Origin: Stichopus chloronotus | Lineage: Eukaryota; Echinodermata; Holothuroidea; Aspidochirotida; Stichopodidae | Direction of reading: 5' to 3' | Assembly: GCA_021234535.1 (NCBI GenBank) | Contig: CM037843.1 | Span: forward strand, 19,809,911 to 19,873,910 | DNA: 64,000 nucleotides | Part shown: positions 24,851 through 37,447 of the stretch, in pieces | Position numbering within the stretch: the first letter of the stretch is position 1 | How the letters are laid out: the number at the start of each line of letters is the position of its first letter | The notes under the pieces: generated by a model | What the model was told of the DNA's origin: nothing | Seen by the model: the letters and a program-made list of their open reading frames with translations, nothing else | The model's database searches: none | Translations under genes and position numbers: made by a program

Positions 24851-25024
24851 CAAAAAATCCAACTTTACGATAATGGCTTTCATGGTCCTTGACAATTATT
24901 CCTGGCATAAATGTTAGAGAGAAGACTGAAATCATGGTTTGTAGATAATTTGTTTAAGAAAATCATGATACATCTGCTATAGGGCAACTGGCAAAGATGG
25001 CAATGCATTTAGAGTTTAGGAGTG

Positions 25025-25265
25025 TCAAGAACTGATCTCTGTATTAACTGGAGTGGCTGCTCCCTGTTTCTCACCACTTAGCCAGCCTACAGTGTAGCCA
25101 CCAAAGTGTGTTTTCAGCCATGTTTGTTCACTCAAAAAGAGAGGTTTTGATTGCGTCATAGCGAAGATCTTTTCCGCCAATCCAGTTGATGTAGAGATCA
25201 GCATGTCCACCAGGGTTCAGAACATGCACAGCACATGTACTACATGGTACTGCTGTAAGTGCTAG
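25025..25265 (-). CDS. Possible exon, frame ambiguous
   Basis: Two minus-strand frames are open over the same bases. One (about 25131-25283) reads CQRTLALTAV, then HVLNPGGHADLYINWIGG and stops after KTSLFE. The other (25025-25210) begins within LVDMLISTSTGLAEK, passes a CTAAGTG|GTGAGA donor-like site near 25074 and stops at 25025. Upstream CACTTACAG could serve as acceptor. Both have good codon texture and I recognise neither. The region has shifted composition relative to its flanks, so it could be a real exon or a decayed element. Confidence 0.25.
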
Positions 25266-28200
25266 AGTCCGTTGACAGACATATCAACAGCATGGCGTCC
25301 ACAATTTACAGTTATGTACGTCCAGGTCGGCGCAATGCATGCTGTAGATTTGGGGCGTAAGTCTGGATTTCACATCAGGAATTTCAGGCAAAATCTGGTA
25401 CTATTCTACCTTTCCCTCCGTCTACAGCCGTGAAAGTGTGTGATTGTGTTAGCTGAGCGTGTGAGCGTGAGTTTTGACTCTAAGGTGTGTGACACACGCT
25501 GTAGGCGTGAGACTTGACATCTCTGCAGAGATATCAAACAGAAATTGGCTATCCACTTTGAATTCTTGTGACTACTCCTAATGAGAAAGATGGGATCAGC
25601 TATGATCACCAAAGGCACATCCTCCTAAGACATTCTGCTCATATGGGTTTTAGACTTGAACCTCTGGTGATCAGCTCTATAAAGAAAGTCATGGCTCTTA
25701 GTGCATGCGGTTATACCATCTAGGCCAGGCCTACTTTGTGTAAAGCCTGCCTTGCATGCTACGACTTTTCTTTCATATCGAACAGGCTTGTACACTAACA
25801 TGCTACACAATATTCAGCAAATGCGTGTTATTGTATCGCAGATTTTTGAACATGTTAAAAAATTCAATACCAACACATCAAATGGTAGTCTTTAGACAAT
25901 ATCCACATATTGTGGGAACAGGGAGTTGGACCCCCTGCAGGGTGGAAATACTTGCGGTATCTCACCTGCCCGAAAACAACATTCTTCTCTTTCAACGCGA
26001 AGCGCTTATGGCACCAGATGCAGTAAATGTTGTCCTACTAGTAAAATCATTGTATGAAATACGTGAGAGAACGAAGCTTGTGAGAACAACTGGTCCGCGA
26101 TACACTTAGGTGCATAGACTTGAGACTTTCAAAGATATGGCGTTGTGTTGTACCTTAGGGAAAAACTGGCAGCATGTGAGGTAGGCTTAAAGCCGTTTAT
26201 CAATCTCACTTTAGACGCACATCTCGTAGCTTAAGCCGTACGTGATACTGGGTGGATCTACAATCAGGTGTGCAGCATACATGTCCATAGTCCCAATGGA
26301 CTTTGATGTACTTGCCTGCAAGTTCAATTCTTCCAGTTCCTGAAGGATTCACCCTCACGACAGATTTGATAGAGGGGGGTATACATGACTCACTAAAAAT
26401 GTACAGGGCATTACACTATATAGCTAACGGACGTTGACTGCAGGAGCGAGCAATATATATCTAGTAGCATGAAATGTTTATATTACTGACAAAGTCCCTC
26501 TTTTCTTCCTTCCCCTTTCTCCTCTTCCCTCCAATTTCAGTATCCTTACCCCCCATTCTATCCCATCGGCCTATCTCTGCCCTCACCCCAACTTGCCCTG
26601 CCCCCAAAGTACCCTCTTCTACTCTAATCTTTTGTACCACAAATTGCATTTATTGTTTCAGTTTAAAATAATAAGGAAGAATTTAGAAAGGAACAACTAA
26701 TCTCTTTCTTACGTCAAAGGGATGTAATTTATTTGCAGCAACAAAAGTCGTGGGATGTAACTGGAATTGATATGACACCTCTCTCAGACAATTTAACGAT
26801 TACAACAGTTAAATTCTACATGCATTCAATTACACACTAAAGGTAATACAGCCTGTAGTTTCCATTCACACACTGAGATTTCTTTTCACAGACTGTAGTT
26901 AAACACTCAGACTATTCTGTTTCCTTTAGGAGGGTATCGATCATGTAACAAACTTTTGTATCAACTAAAACATCCCCCCACCAACACATTTGGGTTGTGT
27001 CTTCCTTATTGTCTTAATTAAGTATGCAGCAATTAATTGCAATTGTTCTACAAGACTGAGGACTGAGTGGGTGTAGAGCAAGATCCACTTTCAATGCAGT
27101 TTGGAAGGTGACGGGGCAGAAGTTGAGTTTCCTTTTGAAATAGAAATGAGGTTCTGGAAAGGTGTTTTATCCCAACCTTTCAGGGCATTTTTTGAGATTC
27201 ATGCTGGAGCAATGAACAGGTAAAGCACTAGCTAGAAAAGTTAATGTGGGAATGAGGGTACTGTTGACAAAAGAAAGAGTCATTTAATTCCTGATGATTA
27301 CAGAATCTTGTGAAAGTGGGTACTGAAGGTTTGAACAACCATTGCTCTGAGTGCATTTGAAAGGTTGGAACAAAAATAGCAAACAGCAAATGTACTTTGG
27401 TCGATAGCAATAGATTATCTGTCTTGTGCGGGTGCACGGATTTGTAGATGAAACAACGCAGGAAGTTTTATTGAAAAAAATGACTGTACCCTTGGTGGAT
27501 AAATAAACTAGCGAGACCCTTGATTATAACGTCAATTCAAATCTAATAGGAAAGTGTCCCTTTCAGCAATCCCCCTCACCAATCAAATGTTCCCACCCAC
27601 CACAGAAAACACAATGCATGAGCCCAACTGGTTTCCACCTGCTGCAACAAGGAATTGAAAACTACCAGCAGTCTTTTATTTTAATACCACATATGTAAGA
27701 CATCTCTTGCTTACATCAACAAACAGCAGTCTGACTGACATTAAGCCACTTGGTGAACCCATCCAAACCTCCTCTCTAAACAACTGACAATGTAAACCAC
27801 ACCATTTTATTTATTCCTTGAAACTACTACAGTTAAATCCATAATCTCAACATGTTAAAGTTACTGTCTGGGTTCTGCAGCCAAGTTTGCCCCTGTTTGC
27901 CAAATCAGAGGGCATTCTTCAAAAGTGAATACACTCAGTGCTAGCTAAGGTTCTCCTACTTGTTTATCCTATGGCATGCTGGTCTGTGAGTATAATATCA
28001 ATTAGATTCTGAAAATAAAGTTGTTCAGCAATCTGTCTATTAGTTCTGTATGAATCACACATGCACCATGACAGCCCCCAACACCATCCATGATGCAATG
28101 CAAAGGGAAAATTTTTAAATTGATAAACTGAGTTATTTGAAAGCGTTAAAACATAATTCTGCTCCTTAACATGTACTACTTTTCAAGCCTGCAGTAAAAA

Positions 28201-28272
28201 TGAAAATGCCTGCTTTTTGATGTCTAACTTCCAGACCTGCTGATGCATGCTGTTGAAAAAAAATTATATTCC
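25266..28272. other. Non-coding stretch, no gene recognised
   Basis: Contains mildly GC-richer DNA at 25290-26350 with several unsupported frames, including 117 codons at 25756-26109, then ordinary AT-rich sequence. A pyrimidine-rich block lies at 26505-26630. Confidence 0.35.
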
Positions 28273-28997
28273 TTAAAGCGACTTCCACACTAAGTGGCAC
28301 AGTTGACTGCTTTGCAGTGACCGACTGACAAACCATAGTTTTAAGAGCAAGGTGTCCACACGATGCAACTAGTCGCAAAAGGAAACAGAGAACATCAGCT
28401 GCGCATCTCTTGTCCTCTGTGATTAGGCCTAGTCTTCCACGTACAGAAATTTACAGCTTGTGGTGGGGACATCTCTCTCAATCTGTGCACCCCTTTTCAC
28501 ATCGCTCAGTTAGTACACATTAGGACACAAGCGTTGGTGATACAGTTTGGAGTAAGCCCTAATGTGATTATGCTGTATAGGAGCTCTACTGCACAATGAC
28601 TGAACACATATTGGATGCATGTGCAATGTTCACTTGCTGAACGGATTTTCAACAGATACACTCACCGAAAAGAGGAATTAACTTATCCGCCAATGAAAGG
28701 GTTTGGGTTATCTATGATCCTTGTATCTTATGTCAGAGAGACAAGGTCCAAGGATACATTCTCCACGTACTAGATTTCGATTAACTGATATTCACGGGCT
28801 TCATTCCAGAACTCCCTCATTTTAAACAGTCGTGAGTTTCAGCCTCATGCGACCGAACATATTCGGTCGCATAGGAGACTGAGTTTCGAGGCTGTTTGCA
28901 ACTAGTTGTAAAACTTTCCACATTTTGTGACGCGTCTGAATAATCTTGTCGCAAGGAGTTGCGTCGCATTCAGTCCCATAGTGTGGAAGGGGCTTTA
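28273..28997. mobile_element. Inverted-repeat DNA element with internal palindrome
   Basis: TTAAAGCGACTTCCACACTA (28273-28292) matches the reverse complement of TAGTGTGGAAGGGGCTTTA (28979-28997) at 17 of 19 aligned positions. Inside is a perfect 11-bp palindrome arm pair, ATGCGACCGAA (28847-28857) and TTCGGTCGCAT (28862-28872), with a 4-base loop. A GCAACTAGT(C/T)G phrase occurs near both ends. No transposase frame is present, so it is non-autonomous. No clear target duplication. Confidence 0.6.
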
Positions 28998-31015
28998 CAG
29001 TGTGACAGTTTCAAGTTTTCATTGCTTCACTTTGACTCACCAATGCTAATGATCCAACGAGACATCAAGGCTTCTGACACCTATCTGATGTTGACCTGGG
29101 TCAATCTGGATAGATTTCCTCCAATTTTCATCATCTTCAAGCTCTAAGAGTGAGAAGTCAAAGAAAATGCAAAATAACGAAATAACACCATATGAAGCAT
29201 AATAATAAATCATTTCTTTTTAACCAAAGCACAATGTGATGACATCATAACTTTTGCCAGTGACCAAAATATTTCTTTTTTTTTTTACATCATTAACAAA
29301 TGATAATTAAGCTGCAGCTGTGTTGGAATTAACAGAACATCATTTGCTGTTTTCCACCTTGTCACCTGCCTAGTTGTCTCAACTTGAAATATCTGGGCTA
29401 CTCATATTCCAGCTTTAAGCATGCATGCACTTTTTAGGACAGATTCATTGGAAAATGTAAAAATGCCAGTATACTTCATTGTTGTATTAAGGGCAGATCC
29501 ACGTTTTGAGCAGCAGACTTGCACGCACATCGGTATACCCTTTGAACTTTACCACAGCATATGTTATTTAGTACAGTTCAAAACATCACTAAGTTGCATG
29601 CAGCACACATTGGAAATTGACTGATTTGCTCCGGTTGTTTCTGTAGGGAGATGTAGTATGAAAATATGAGTAAAAAAGGAGCTACTCCCTTGAAGTGTCA
29701 ATCTTCATAATATTGACATTTCGCATGGTTTTTCTGTGCTCCCTCTTTTTCATGTTTCACTGCCATTTTCTTAGTACAACGCACCCTACAGCTACAAGTA
29801 CACAGTACAGCTACTACGTGCACCATATGCATACTCTTTATGTACCCTATAGTAACCACCACACATCTTGTCAAGTTAGTTACCAAGAATCACCATGGTA
29901 CTGCAAGTAAAAGTGAATCTCAGTTCTGTCCCAGTCCTACTAGGCTTTGATAAACTTGAAGCAAGTTCCATTTGTCTAGTTGTAAAGTTATTATTCCACA
30001 AGAAGATACAATTTGTAAGATAACTTTCTATCCTAAACCAGCCAGTGGTGTGTGCAAGGGAGGGGGAGGGATGAAGCATGACCCCACCTAGTTGAAAGAT
30101 GTCCTAGAACTGGATTCTAAAAACTTTTTCAATGGGAAGGGGGAAACTCCATGCCCTCTGATTCCCCATGTCAGTTGGGGAAATGAATACTTCACAAAAT
30201 GCGGCTCCCTGCACCCACCAAACCCGCACATGCCACTCTCTAATGGTAAAACCATTCTGAGACGAGTTGTTGGTTAGGATGTAACGCAACAACACTGAAG
30301 GCATGTTGTCAGGCATAACTTCCCAATCAAGAGTCCTACTTGAGCCTGGTAGAGCATGCAAGGATACCTCTGCTATAGCATGTGACAGGTAGGCTATCAG
30401 GGATCACCTGGCACATTTTAGGGGATTTTCTTTCGTTAAACTTTGACAATATTCCCATAAATTGAATCTGTCAGTAATGCTCTTTTTCTTTTTGGAAAGT
30501 GAAGGGGAGGAGGTCTTGGAAGGTAGTAGAGCAGGGAGCTGGCAGACAGCAAAGGAGAGGTGGAATTTGAGAAACAACTCATGGAGACTGTGTAATGAAA
30601 AAAAAAAAAAAAATGACACGAAGAACCGGTGTGGGTGGAGTTCAAAACCAGCCAACATGTCAACTTCAGTTGTAATGTAATACTTAATGTCAGCTGACAG
30701 GAATCTGTTCCCCATTTGTGGAAGGGAAAAGAAAGCGAAAGATGGGAAGAAGAAACAAGAAAAGATGAAGGGTATATATTAAAAGAAACTGTAATCACCC
30801 AGATTTGGAAACACCGGGAAGCTAATAATGTTGTAAAAATCTTCCCCATTCCTTGGTAACGAGGAAACATGAGTGACGCACATTAACCTCTGGGTTCAAG
30901 GAAGGGTTGGAGAAGTGTGTCGAGGGGACGCTGGTTGTTGACAATCTGATGACTGGTACGAAAAAGCATAAAAATAACACCCTGACATTTCCACAGAGTT
31001 TTTTTTGATGTTTAG
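28998..31015. other. Non-coding stretch, no gene recognised
   Basis: AT-rich DNA with long but unsupported minus-strand frames at 30436-30870 and 30822-31262. A GGGAGGGGGAGGG block near 30059 and an AAGGGGGAAACTCC block near 30139 resemble purine-rich pieces at 60.6 and 63.1 kb. A 15-base A run lies at 30599-30613. Confidence 0.35.
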
Positions 31016-31018
31016 CAG

Positions 31019-31211
31019 GTGCATGTACCGCATGAGTATTAAAAAGGACCTTGCTGTATTTGCTGGAGGTCCTTCCACTGAAGTAACATATGCAACATCT
31101 TTGGAGAAAAATAACTGCGGGTGGATGAGAGAGAGAAATGAAACTCTGGTCATGGTTACAGTACATAGGCAAGATTATGTCACTTTTAAAGCCAATTGCT
31201 TTGAATTGTAA
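31019..31211 (+). CDS. Possible terminal exon, product unknown
   Basis: An acceptor-like GTTTTTTTTGATGTTTAGCAG ends at 31018. One base then completes a split codon and 63 codons run to TAA at 31209-31211. The peptide starts CMYRMSIKKDLAVFAGG and ends FKANCFEL, with balanced composition and no repeats. An internal CGG|GTGGAT could be a weak donor. I do not recognise the family. The upstream exon was not found, and long minus-strand frames cover the same DNA. Confidence 0.3.
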
Positions 31212-31439
31212 CAAGAGCTCACCTTGAAGTAGAGTGAAGATCATTTTGAGATACATGCACAAGCAGTCACATTAGTTAACTTGGGCTCTTTGTGACTTTT
31301 GTATTATTCAGTCAAATTTTTGTCACATGACTCACTGTGTCTTTCCAGTTTTGGGCTCTCCTGACTTTTAAATTCTGATTTGAATCAATTCATCAATCTC
31401 TCTTATGTCAAATTCTTCACCTACAGTTATTTTTCTCCA

Positions 31440-31830
31440 AAGCATGGTCCTTTTTAATAATCCATGTGGTACTTGTACCTACTAAATATCAGACCTGACA
31501 AAGCTTTCCTTCTTGAGAGATATCTGGTGTTAAAAAAGGTTCCAACTAAGTGATACCTATCAACTCCAAATGAGCTTTGACCTCCACCAAAACAGGATTC
31601 TTGCACATAATGTGGTACACCTACTTATCAAATGTGAGATCTTTCAGAGCTGCTCTTCTTGAGATACAGTGTTTACAAGGTTTTAACTATTTGACCCATG
31701 CTGACCCCCCAATGACCTCTGACCTTCATCAAAAACAGTAAAGTTCAATTGGTGCACCCACAGATTAGCTGTAATATCTCTCAAAACTTCCCTTTTGAGA
31801 TATCGAGATCAGTATCACAAAAATACTGTA
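31440..31830 (+). repeat. DR1-bearing repeat, second array
   Basis: Two to three more units of the 17.2-kb family: 'cttccttcttgagagatatctggtgtt', TGAGCTTTGACCTCCACC (31571), 'cttcttgagatacagtgtttacaaggttt', then AATGACCTCTGACCTTCATC. TGACCTCTGACCT at 31713-31725 is again a TGACCT direct repeat with one base between. Confidence 0.75.
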
Positions 31831-33612
31831 CATACACAGCAGCATGAAATACAAAGGTTACCATTATCACCTAAACCCCCCAAAAATGAAAAATTACAAT
31901 AGAAAAAATATATTATCAGGATTTTTCTCCCATGTAGAGGCAAACACTGCCAGTAATTAGGTCAAGGGCTCGAAAACACTTCTACCCTGTCGATGGGCAC
32001 ATCACATGTACTATAAATGACCCAAAAAGAAAACTGCAAAATTAGCTGACAGAATCAAACAAAATGATGCACAATCATTTGATTACATCAAGGTAGAAAA
32101 ACACAATGGACCCTTGTAAATTTGTAACTATGCAAAATGGAAGCAAGCATAACCAAGAAAATTCTTAAGTGAAAATACATATAATTTGACAACCACTTCT
32201 AGGTCCGCTTTCCACCTGTTTTCTTTTACTTTGATTTTTTTGTTATTTGAAGAACGAGTTTCCTAACGGTAAAAATGCGTTCCACCACTCAACATAAATT
32301 GTGTCAGGTTAATCCACACTTGGCATTTCCTGAGGAGAACCACCTGCCCTGATCCTTACAACCCCAAACAAGCAAAACACAAAAAGAGAAAGTTTATCCA
32401 AATTTATCATTTTATGCCTGGGGTGTTACTCCCAAAACTCAGTGGTTAAGCGCTGAGGGTGCTTAAAAAAAAGTCAAAACAAAAATGAAAAGTCCAAAAG
32501 TGTCACAAAAATATGTCTGTTCATAGTTGTAAAATGGAAGCCTCTTTGACTTTTCTTTTCACCCTTATGCAGTGTGGAGAAAAAATGGAAGAAACTGTTC
32601 TATATAAGTATGTGGAAAAAGATTTGAAGTGTGGTATTAAGATGAAGTACAGAGAAAATATTAGAAGGATATGAGGTAGTGAGGGGGATATATTGTAGTG
32701 AGGGGATGTACAGTAGTGAGAGGATATAAAGTAGGGGGATGATAAGGCAGTTGTGGGAAAGACTGCATGCTTTGTACAAAGTTTTTTGCTTCAAATGAAT
32801 TACGAAATTTGTCAGCCATTGCAGGAGGCTACTGTGAGACATAGGACTGATAAATACTGTTTCCCCCAACTTTTTTTTTTTTTTTGCATTTTCTTTTGGC
32901 ACTTTTCATGTTCCCAACAAGGGCTTTACAATACAAAACTTCTTCCATTCAAGGGTTGTCAAAAACTCATGAATATCCAGTTCAGTAGGATGTTTTCTGG
33001 TTGATGAAACGATGGTGCCATCACCAAATACTAGATATCAAACACAATGTAACCAACACTGTGCACTAAATTAACAACAATAAAAGGTCCCAGTTTGTCA
33101 ATACTACATCACGACCAACTGATTTTTGGCACCAGGCTTGCATTTCAAGTTGCTAAATGTTTACCGGAATTATTCATTTTTCAAATTTTGAGGGATATTT
33201 CCTGAATGAAAGAATAGTAAATTGCATGAAAAATGTTGATATATTTATAAAAGACATAAGAAAGTGTCAGTGGAGAAATGCTTCAAGTGCTGATAGCCTT
33301 AATCTAGTCTATTTCCATGTAAACTGCTTGCCATTTTTTGGCCACCAGGAGATGGTACAAGCATGTTCACAATCTAAGTTGTGATTGCTGCACTAAAAGA
33401 ACTGAACTTCAAACCATAGCAGTTTTTTTTTTTGGGGGGGATTGTCAAACTGTCGCAAATGATTTTTTCAAAGAGTTGCGGGAATTACTTATGAATGACA
33501 TTTATCAAGTATGCACACATAGGATTTTTTTTTTTTGAGGGGGGGCTCTAATCTGTGCAGTGGTAGCTCCACTGCAGCTCAAGGCTTTGCACCATCTATT
33601 TCAAAGTTTCAA
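31831..33612. other. Non-coding stretch, no gene recognised
   Basis: AT-rich sequence with a short 'gtagtgaggggata' repeat near 32675-32725, a 15-base T run at 32871, and T9-G7 runs near 33421 and 33528 with similar form (TTTTTTTTTTGGGGGGG and TTTTTTTTTTGAGGGGGGG). Confidence 0.4.
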
Positions 33613-34166
33613 TTTTAAAGGTTGTGTGACATGCATTTAGAAAAGACCTAGCTTTGCTCAAAAGTTGCAAATTAAAACCCTGAAGGACAATCCATTGGAA
33701 TTTTGTTCATGTCTATTAACGTTTTTGAGATATGACTTTTCAAAGTTTGATAAAACAGCAAAACATGACGTGGAGTGTTGCAAGTCAGTATTTCTTTTGT
33801 TCAGCCTATATGTATTGCCTCTTAATTACTTAACTACTGAGTTTCACATTGGTGAGTAATATGGATATTTTTGAAGAAGAAAATACATGCTTCCCAAAAA
33901 AAGTCTTCCTTCCAAAATAACATTCTCAAGTGTCCTTGAAGTAAAGATTAAGCAAACAAAGGTTTAAACATAAGGCATATCACAGGAGTCCATCTCTTTA
34001 TATCACAAATTTGCAAACTTAGCTAATGTTTATTCATGATGCACCTGTGAGACACTAATTTGCCTGTAAAATTGGCAATCTTTGATGGATTTTGATGGAA
34101 GTTATGGCTATTTTTAACATTGTCAATGTTTAATGTGTCATTTTCATGTCACATGTCACCTTTAAA
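33613..34166. mobile_element. TTAAAGG-type MITE, short copy
   Basis: Ends are TTTTAAAGGTTGTGTGACATG-like at the left (33613 on) and CATGTCACATGTCACC then TTTAA at the right. These are inverted repeats sharing AAAGGT and TGTGACATG with a short internal offset. TTAA abuts both ends, compatible with a TTAA target duplication. Collinear with 4868-5725 apart from the 360-base segment. No transposase, so non-autonomous. Confidence 0.7.
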
Positions 34167-34208
34167 GTATCATGATACATCGACGCCTCTGCAAGATCTA
34201 ACCATGTG

Positions 34209-34600
34209 ATTTTCCAAGAAAGCTTTGTTATTATTATTAAATTTATACGGCGCCTTTAGTAAAACAATATGCAAAAGTGCTTTACATTAAAGGTAAACAA
34301 ACACCACAGAAAAAAAGTGCGGAAATTATGTACATAGTGCTGTAACTTAGGTCTCACGTGTAGTCATGGAAAGCAATGTTGAACAGACACGTTTTAAGAT
34401 TTTTCTTGAATACGCTAAGTGGTGCTGAGCATTACAATGGGAGGAAGCTCATTCCAAAGCCGAGGACCACATACTAAAAAACTAAACTGCATGGGCCTTC
34501 CATGCAGTTTATTGTACTCTGAAAGGGATGGAAAACCCACTTCGAAGGTTTTCACATGCCTTGTATATATTTGCATTCACTCCATGCAACTGAAAAATGA
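34209..34600 (+). repeat. Interspersed repeat ('GGCGCCTTTA...AAAGTGCTTTACATTAAA')
   Basis: Starts with an ATT run and TTTATACGGCGCCTTTA, then AAAGTGCTTTACATTAAA, and continues to 'ggtgctgagcattacaatgggaggaagctcattccaaagccgagg'. From general knowledge, a 'GCGCxxTAxx...GTGCTTTACA...GxGTTCCAxAG' layout is typical of abundant interspersed repeats in many marine animals. A related AAAGTGCTTTACATTA occurs near 10793. Class uncertain. Confidence 0.5.
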
Positions 34601-37447
34601 TGTCAAATAAGCCACTATAAGAGTCCCTGACAAATCTAGAGCATTGCAGAAAGTCACTGGAAGTAATCCAAAACTTTGAAATCACTACATGACTTTTTTT
34701 TTTTTAATCTCTTCAAAATTTTCAATGACTGAGAACTGGTATGCTTAAACTTGGGGGAAGAGTGCTTTGGTAATATACAAGGCACAACCTACATTCACCC
34801 AATGGTGTTGTCAACAACAATCCATCATTTGGCTCATAACAGTGCCAGCAGGTGCCGGTTATAATAAATTTATACAGGTTACCTCTGGGGGATGTAACTG
34901 CTGAGCAGGCTGGAGGGCCGGTTGTAACTAGATACCTCACGGAGCACTACCTTGCAGATCCAGATGCACATAAGAAGAAAAAAATAAAACCATCTAGCAG
35001 GGTTTACCCCTAAGCTACAAAATACAAACAGTCTATTTTATGTCCCACAAATTGTAATAAGTACCTGACCGAATTTTGCATACCAAGTCCTTGTGTTTAA
35101 ACCAGAGACAAAACCCCAAATTTTGTGATTGGCATGTACCATGCAGCAAGTAGTTAGTCTCACCCCTGCAGTGTAAATATTTATAAATGCTAAGGTAGTC
35201 AAGTATGAATAGACACAATTTCTCTCAGGAGATGCTATGATTCATACTTGGCCAGTCCTCTGGCAAATTTGGTTGGTCAGAATTCAGAAGTGTAGCTACT
35301 AATGAATACCAAGCTGGTGACTTTGCCCTTGACTGATGTGAGACACTGTTCATATCCCGTTAGCAAAAACATGTTCTGGCTATAGAGTTTGCTATGGGAT
35401 ACAAAAGGTGGAAGGAGAGGAGGGGGGGTGGTGGTGGGTGGTGGTGGGTGGATGTGACAACTGCCCTGCACAGACATTTCTATACACTTCCAAGTAGCCC
35501 TAAACCAGCATCCAGTAGATCCATCAGGCACAAAATACCTTTCCACTACAGAGAATGGTTACTGGTTGTGTTAATGGAAATGATTTGAAGTGATACCTTG
35601 GGTATTGCCCCAATTCATATCAAAAATAGCTGATATAGAAAATCGCTCCTTTAAACAACTGATGACTTCAATCTCAGATGGGATGAGTCCATCTTTTTGG
35701 CTGAAACAATTACATACATGTTGATTATCAAGTGAGATGTAAAATGTCATAAAAATTAGGGAGATCTTCTTTTTTTGGTGGAAAGGATATCTATAAAATA
35801 ACATGATCCATGGGGAAATTGGGTTTTATACCGATTTGCGACCTTTTCTTTTCACATCTTTAGCTCAAGAGCCACGATGATCCCAATCCTGCTTTCACTA
35901 AGTGTCAGATTTTAAGGTTCAAACACAACGCAATTCAATTTCAGGGAACAACAAAGACTTTTTTGCGGTAATTTGCTGACGATTCATTGGGGTTTTGTAA
36001 CTTTGTGGCAACTGGCAAATGATTCTTGACCAGAGAGGTCTGTCTTGAAACATCAGTATCATCTTGAATCATGAACAAGATATCGGTGTGAAGCCTCAAG
36101 TACCTGCAGTGAAAGGAAATATAATCTGTTGTTTAAGAACTTATGAACATGTTGCAGGAATAATACTCGAAAGATACGATATTCAGGAAAGACTGTGTTT
36201 GAGAAGGTTGTTCTTTGAAACATCCCCTTCTTCTTGATTGCTGTTATAGTAACACTCCAATTCCATTGTCTGCTTGGATATGAATCTATATGAATTTCTT
36301 TTCTGTCACATTCTTTGACACCTGTGTTTTCCTTTTCCTTCATTCCTATCTTTCTATTTTCTTCTTTGTCTGTTTTGTCTTTGTCTCTTTTGTCTGTCCT
36401 GTCATACACTGATCATATTCAATTGTCTATATTTTTTGTTTTGTTTCTAAGATTTGTTTCCATGCCCTGAAAGAGCTGCTCTTCCCTGTTATGATGCCGT
36501 AGTGACTTCAACTGACTATGTAGGCCCAAGCAAGGCTTGCAGTGATTTTTTGCTCTGTGAGCCTTTTTTTTTTTTTTTCCATTTCCAGCCAGCTTGCATG
36601 GGCACATGTGAGAGCAGGTGGTGGTGAAATGATAAGACTGTGAAATAGATAAACAATAGTTAGTTCATAGGTTGACATACCACCAGTACAGCACAACTTG
36701 TACCACATTGTCAAGCAACATCTCTTGAACAATAGAAAATAAGTTTCCCCACAGATTTCACACTGTCTCTGTAGACAGTTATGTAAGCAGGGATTTAACT
36801 TAAAGGTTTACAGCAACATATCTGTCATGACCTTCCCACATTTGAGAGGCTTGTCAGGATATACAGCTGGCAGTCTGCCACCATCCTTTTTATTCTCATA
36901 TATTTAAACTTACCACGACCATGCCGTCTACGCCCATTGTTTTTCCTTTGATGTAATGGTTCTGGACTGATAAAACCTATATTGTTCTCATGCCCCCCCC
37001 AATCCCCCATCCTCATATGAGTAGAATGGAATACCATCAAAGAAGCCATCACCTCCATGGCTGTGGTTTGTGTTGGGTTTTATGCTTTCACACTTTAATT
37101 CTTAAGATAGGAGAGCCTTGGCTGTTAAAATCATGTTTGACTGTAAAAATTTAAAAGTCAGTGACTGACTGACATACACTTTTTATTTACTCCTCAAAAT
37201 GTTTTCTCTCAGAATAATGACACAAAGATCCAAGACATACGATAGAAATCAGTACTTCCTTGGTGATGTGAATATGTCATGGACAGCCCCAAGAAGAGGT
37301 GGATAACAATGCTTTTGGAAAAGCTACTTTGCAAAGCCGATGAATGCTTTTCTAAAAGTAATCTGTAGACATCTGTCAATCATGTCATTTATACATGCCA
37401 TTAGTGTGAGCTAGGATCCTGAGCAAGGGGCACCTGTAACTCATGTC
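34601..37447. other. Non-coding stretch, no gene recognised
   Basis: AT-rich with several unsupported frames (up to 116 codons at 36059-36409 minus, in pyrimidine-rich DNA). A 17-base T run lies at 36563. A G-rich block is listed separately. Confidence 0.35.
35408..35451 (+). repeat. G-rich tract with quadruplex potential
   Basis: GGAGAGGAGGGGGGGTGG is followed by two TGGTGGGTGG units. More than four closely spaced G runs on one strand meet the usual pattern for G-quadruplex formation, mostly with two- and three-G steps. Confidence 0.75.

Noticed and set aside
30436..31262. Two minus-strand frames of 144 and 146 codons
   Set aside because: They are low-complexity, Ser/Phe-rich and cross poly-A/T and purine tracts. 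Frames of this size are expected at this composition, and there is no family or splice support.
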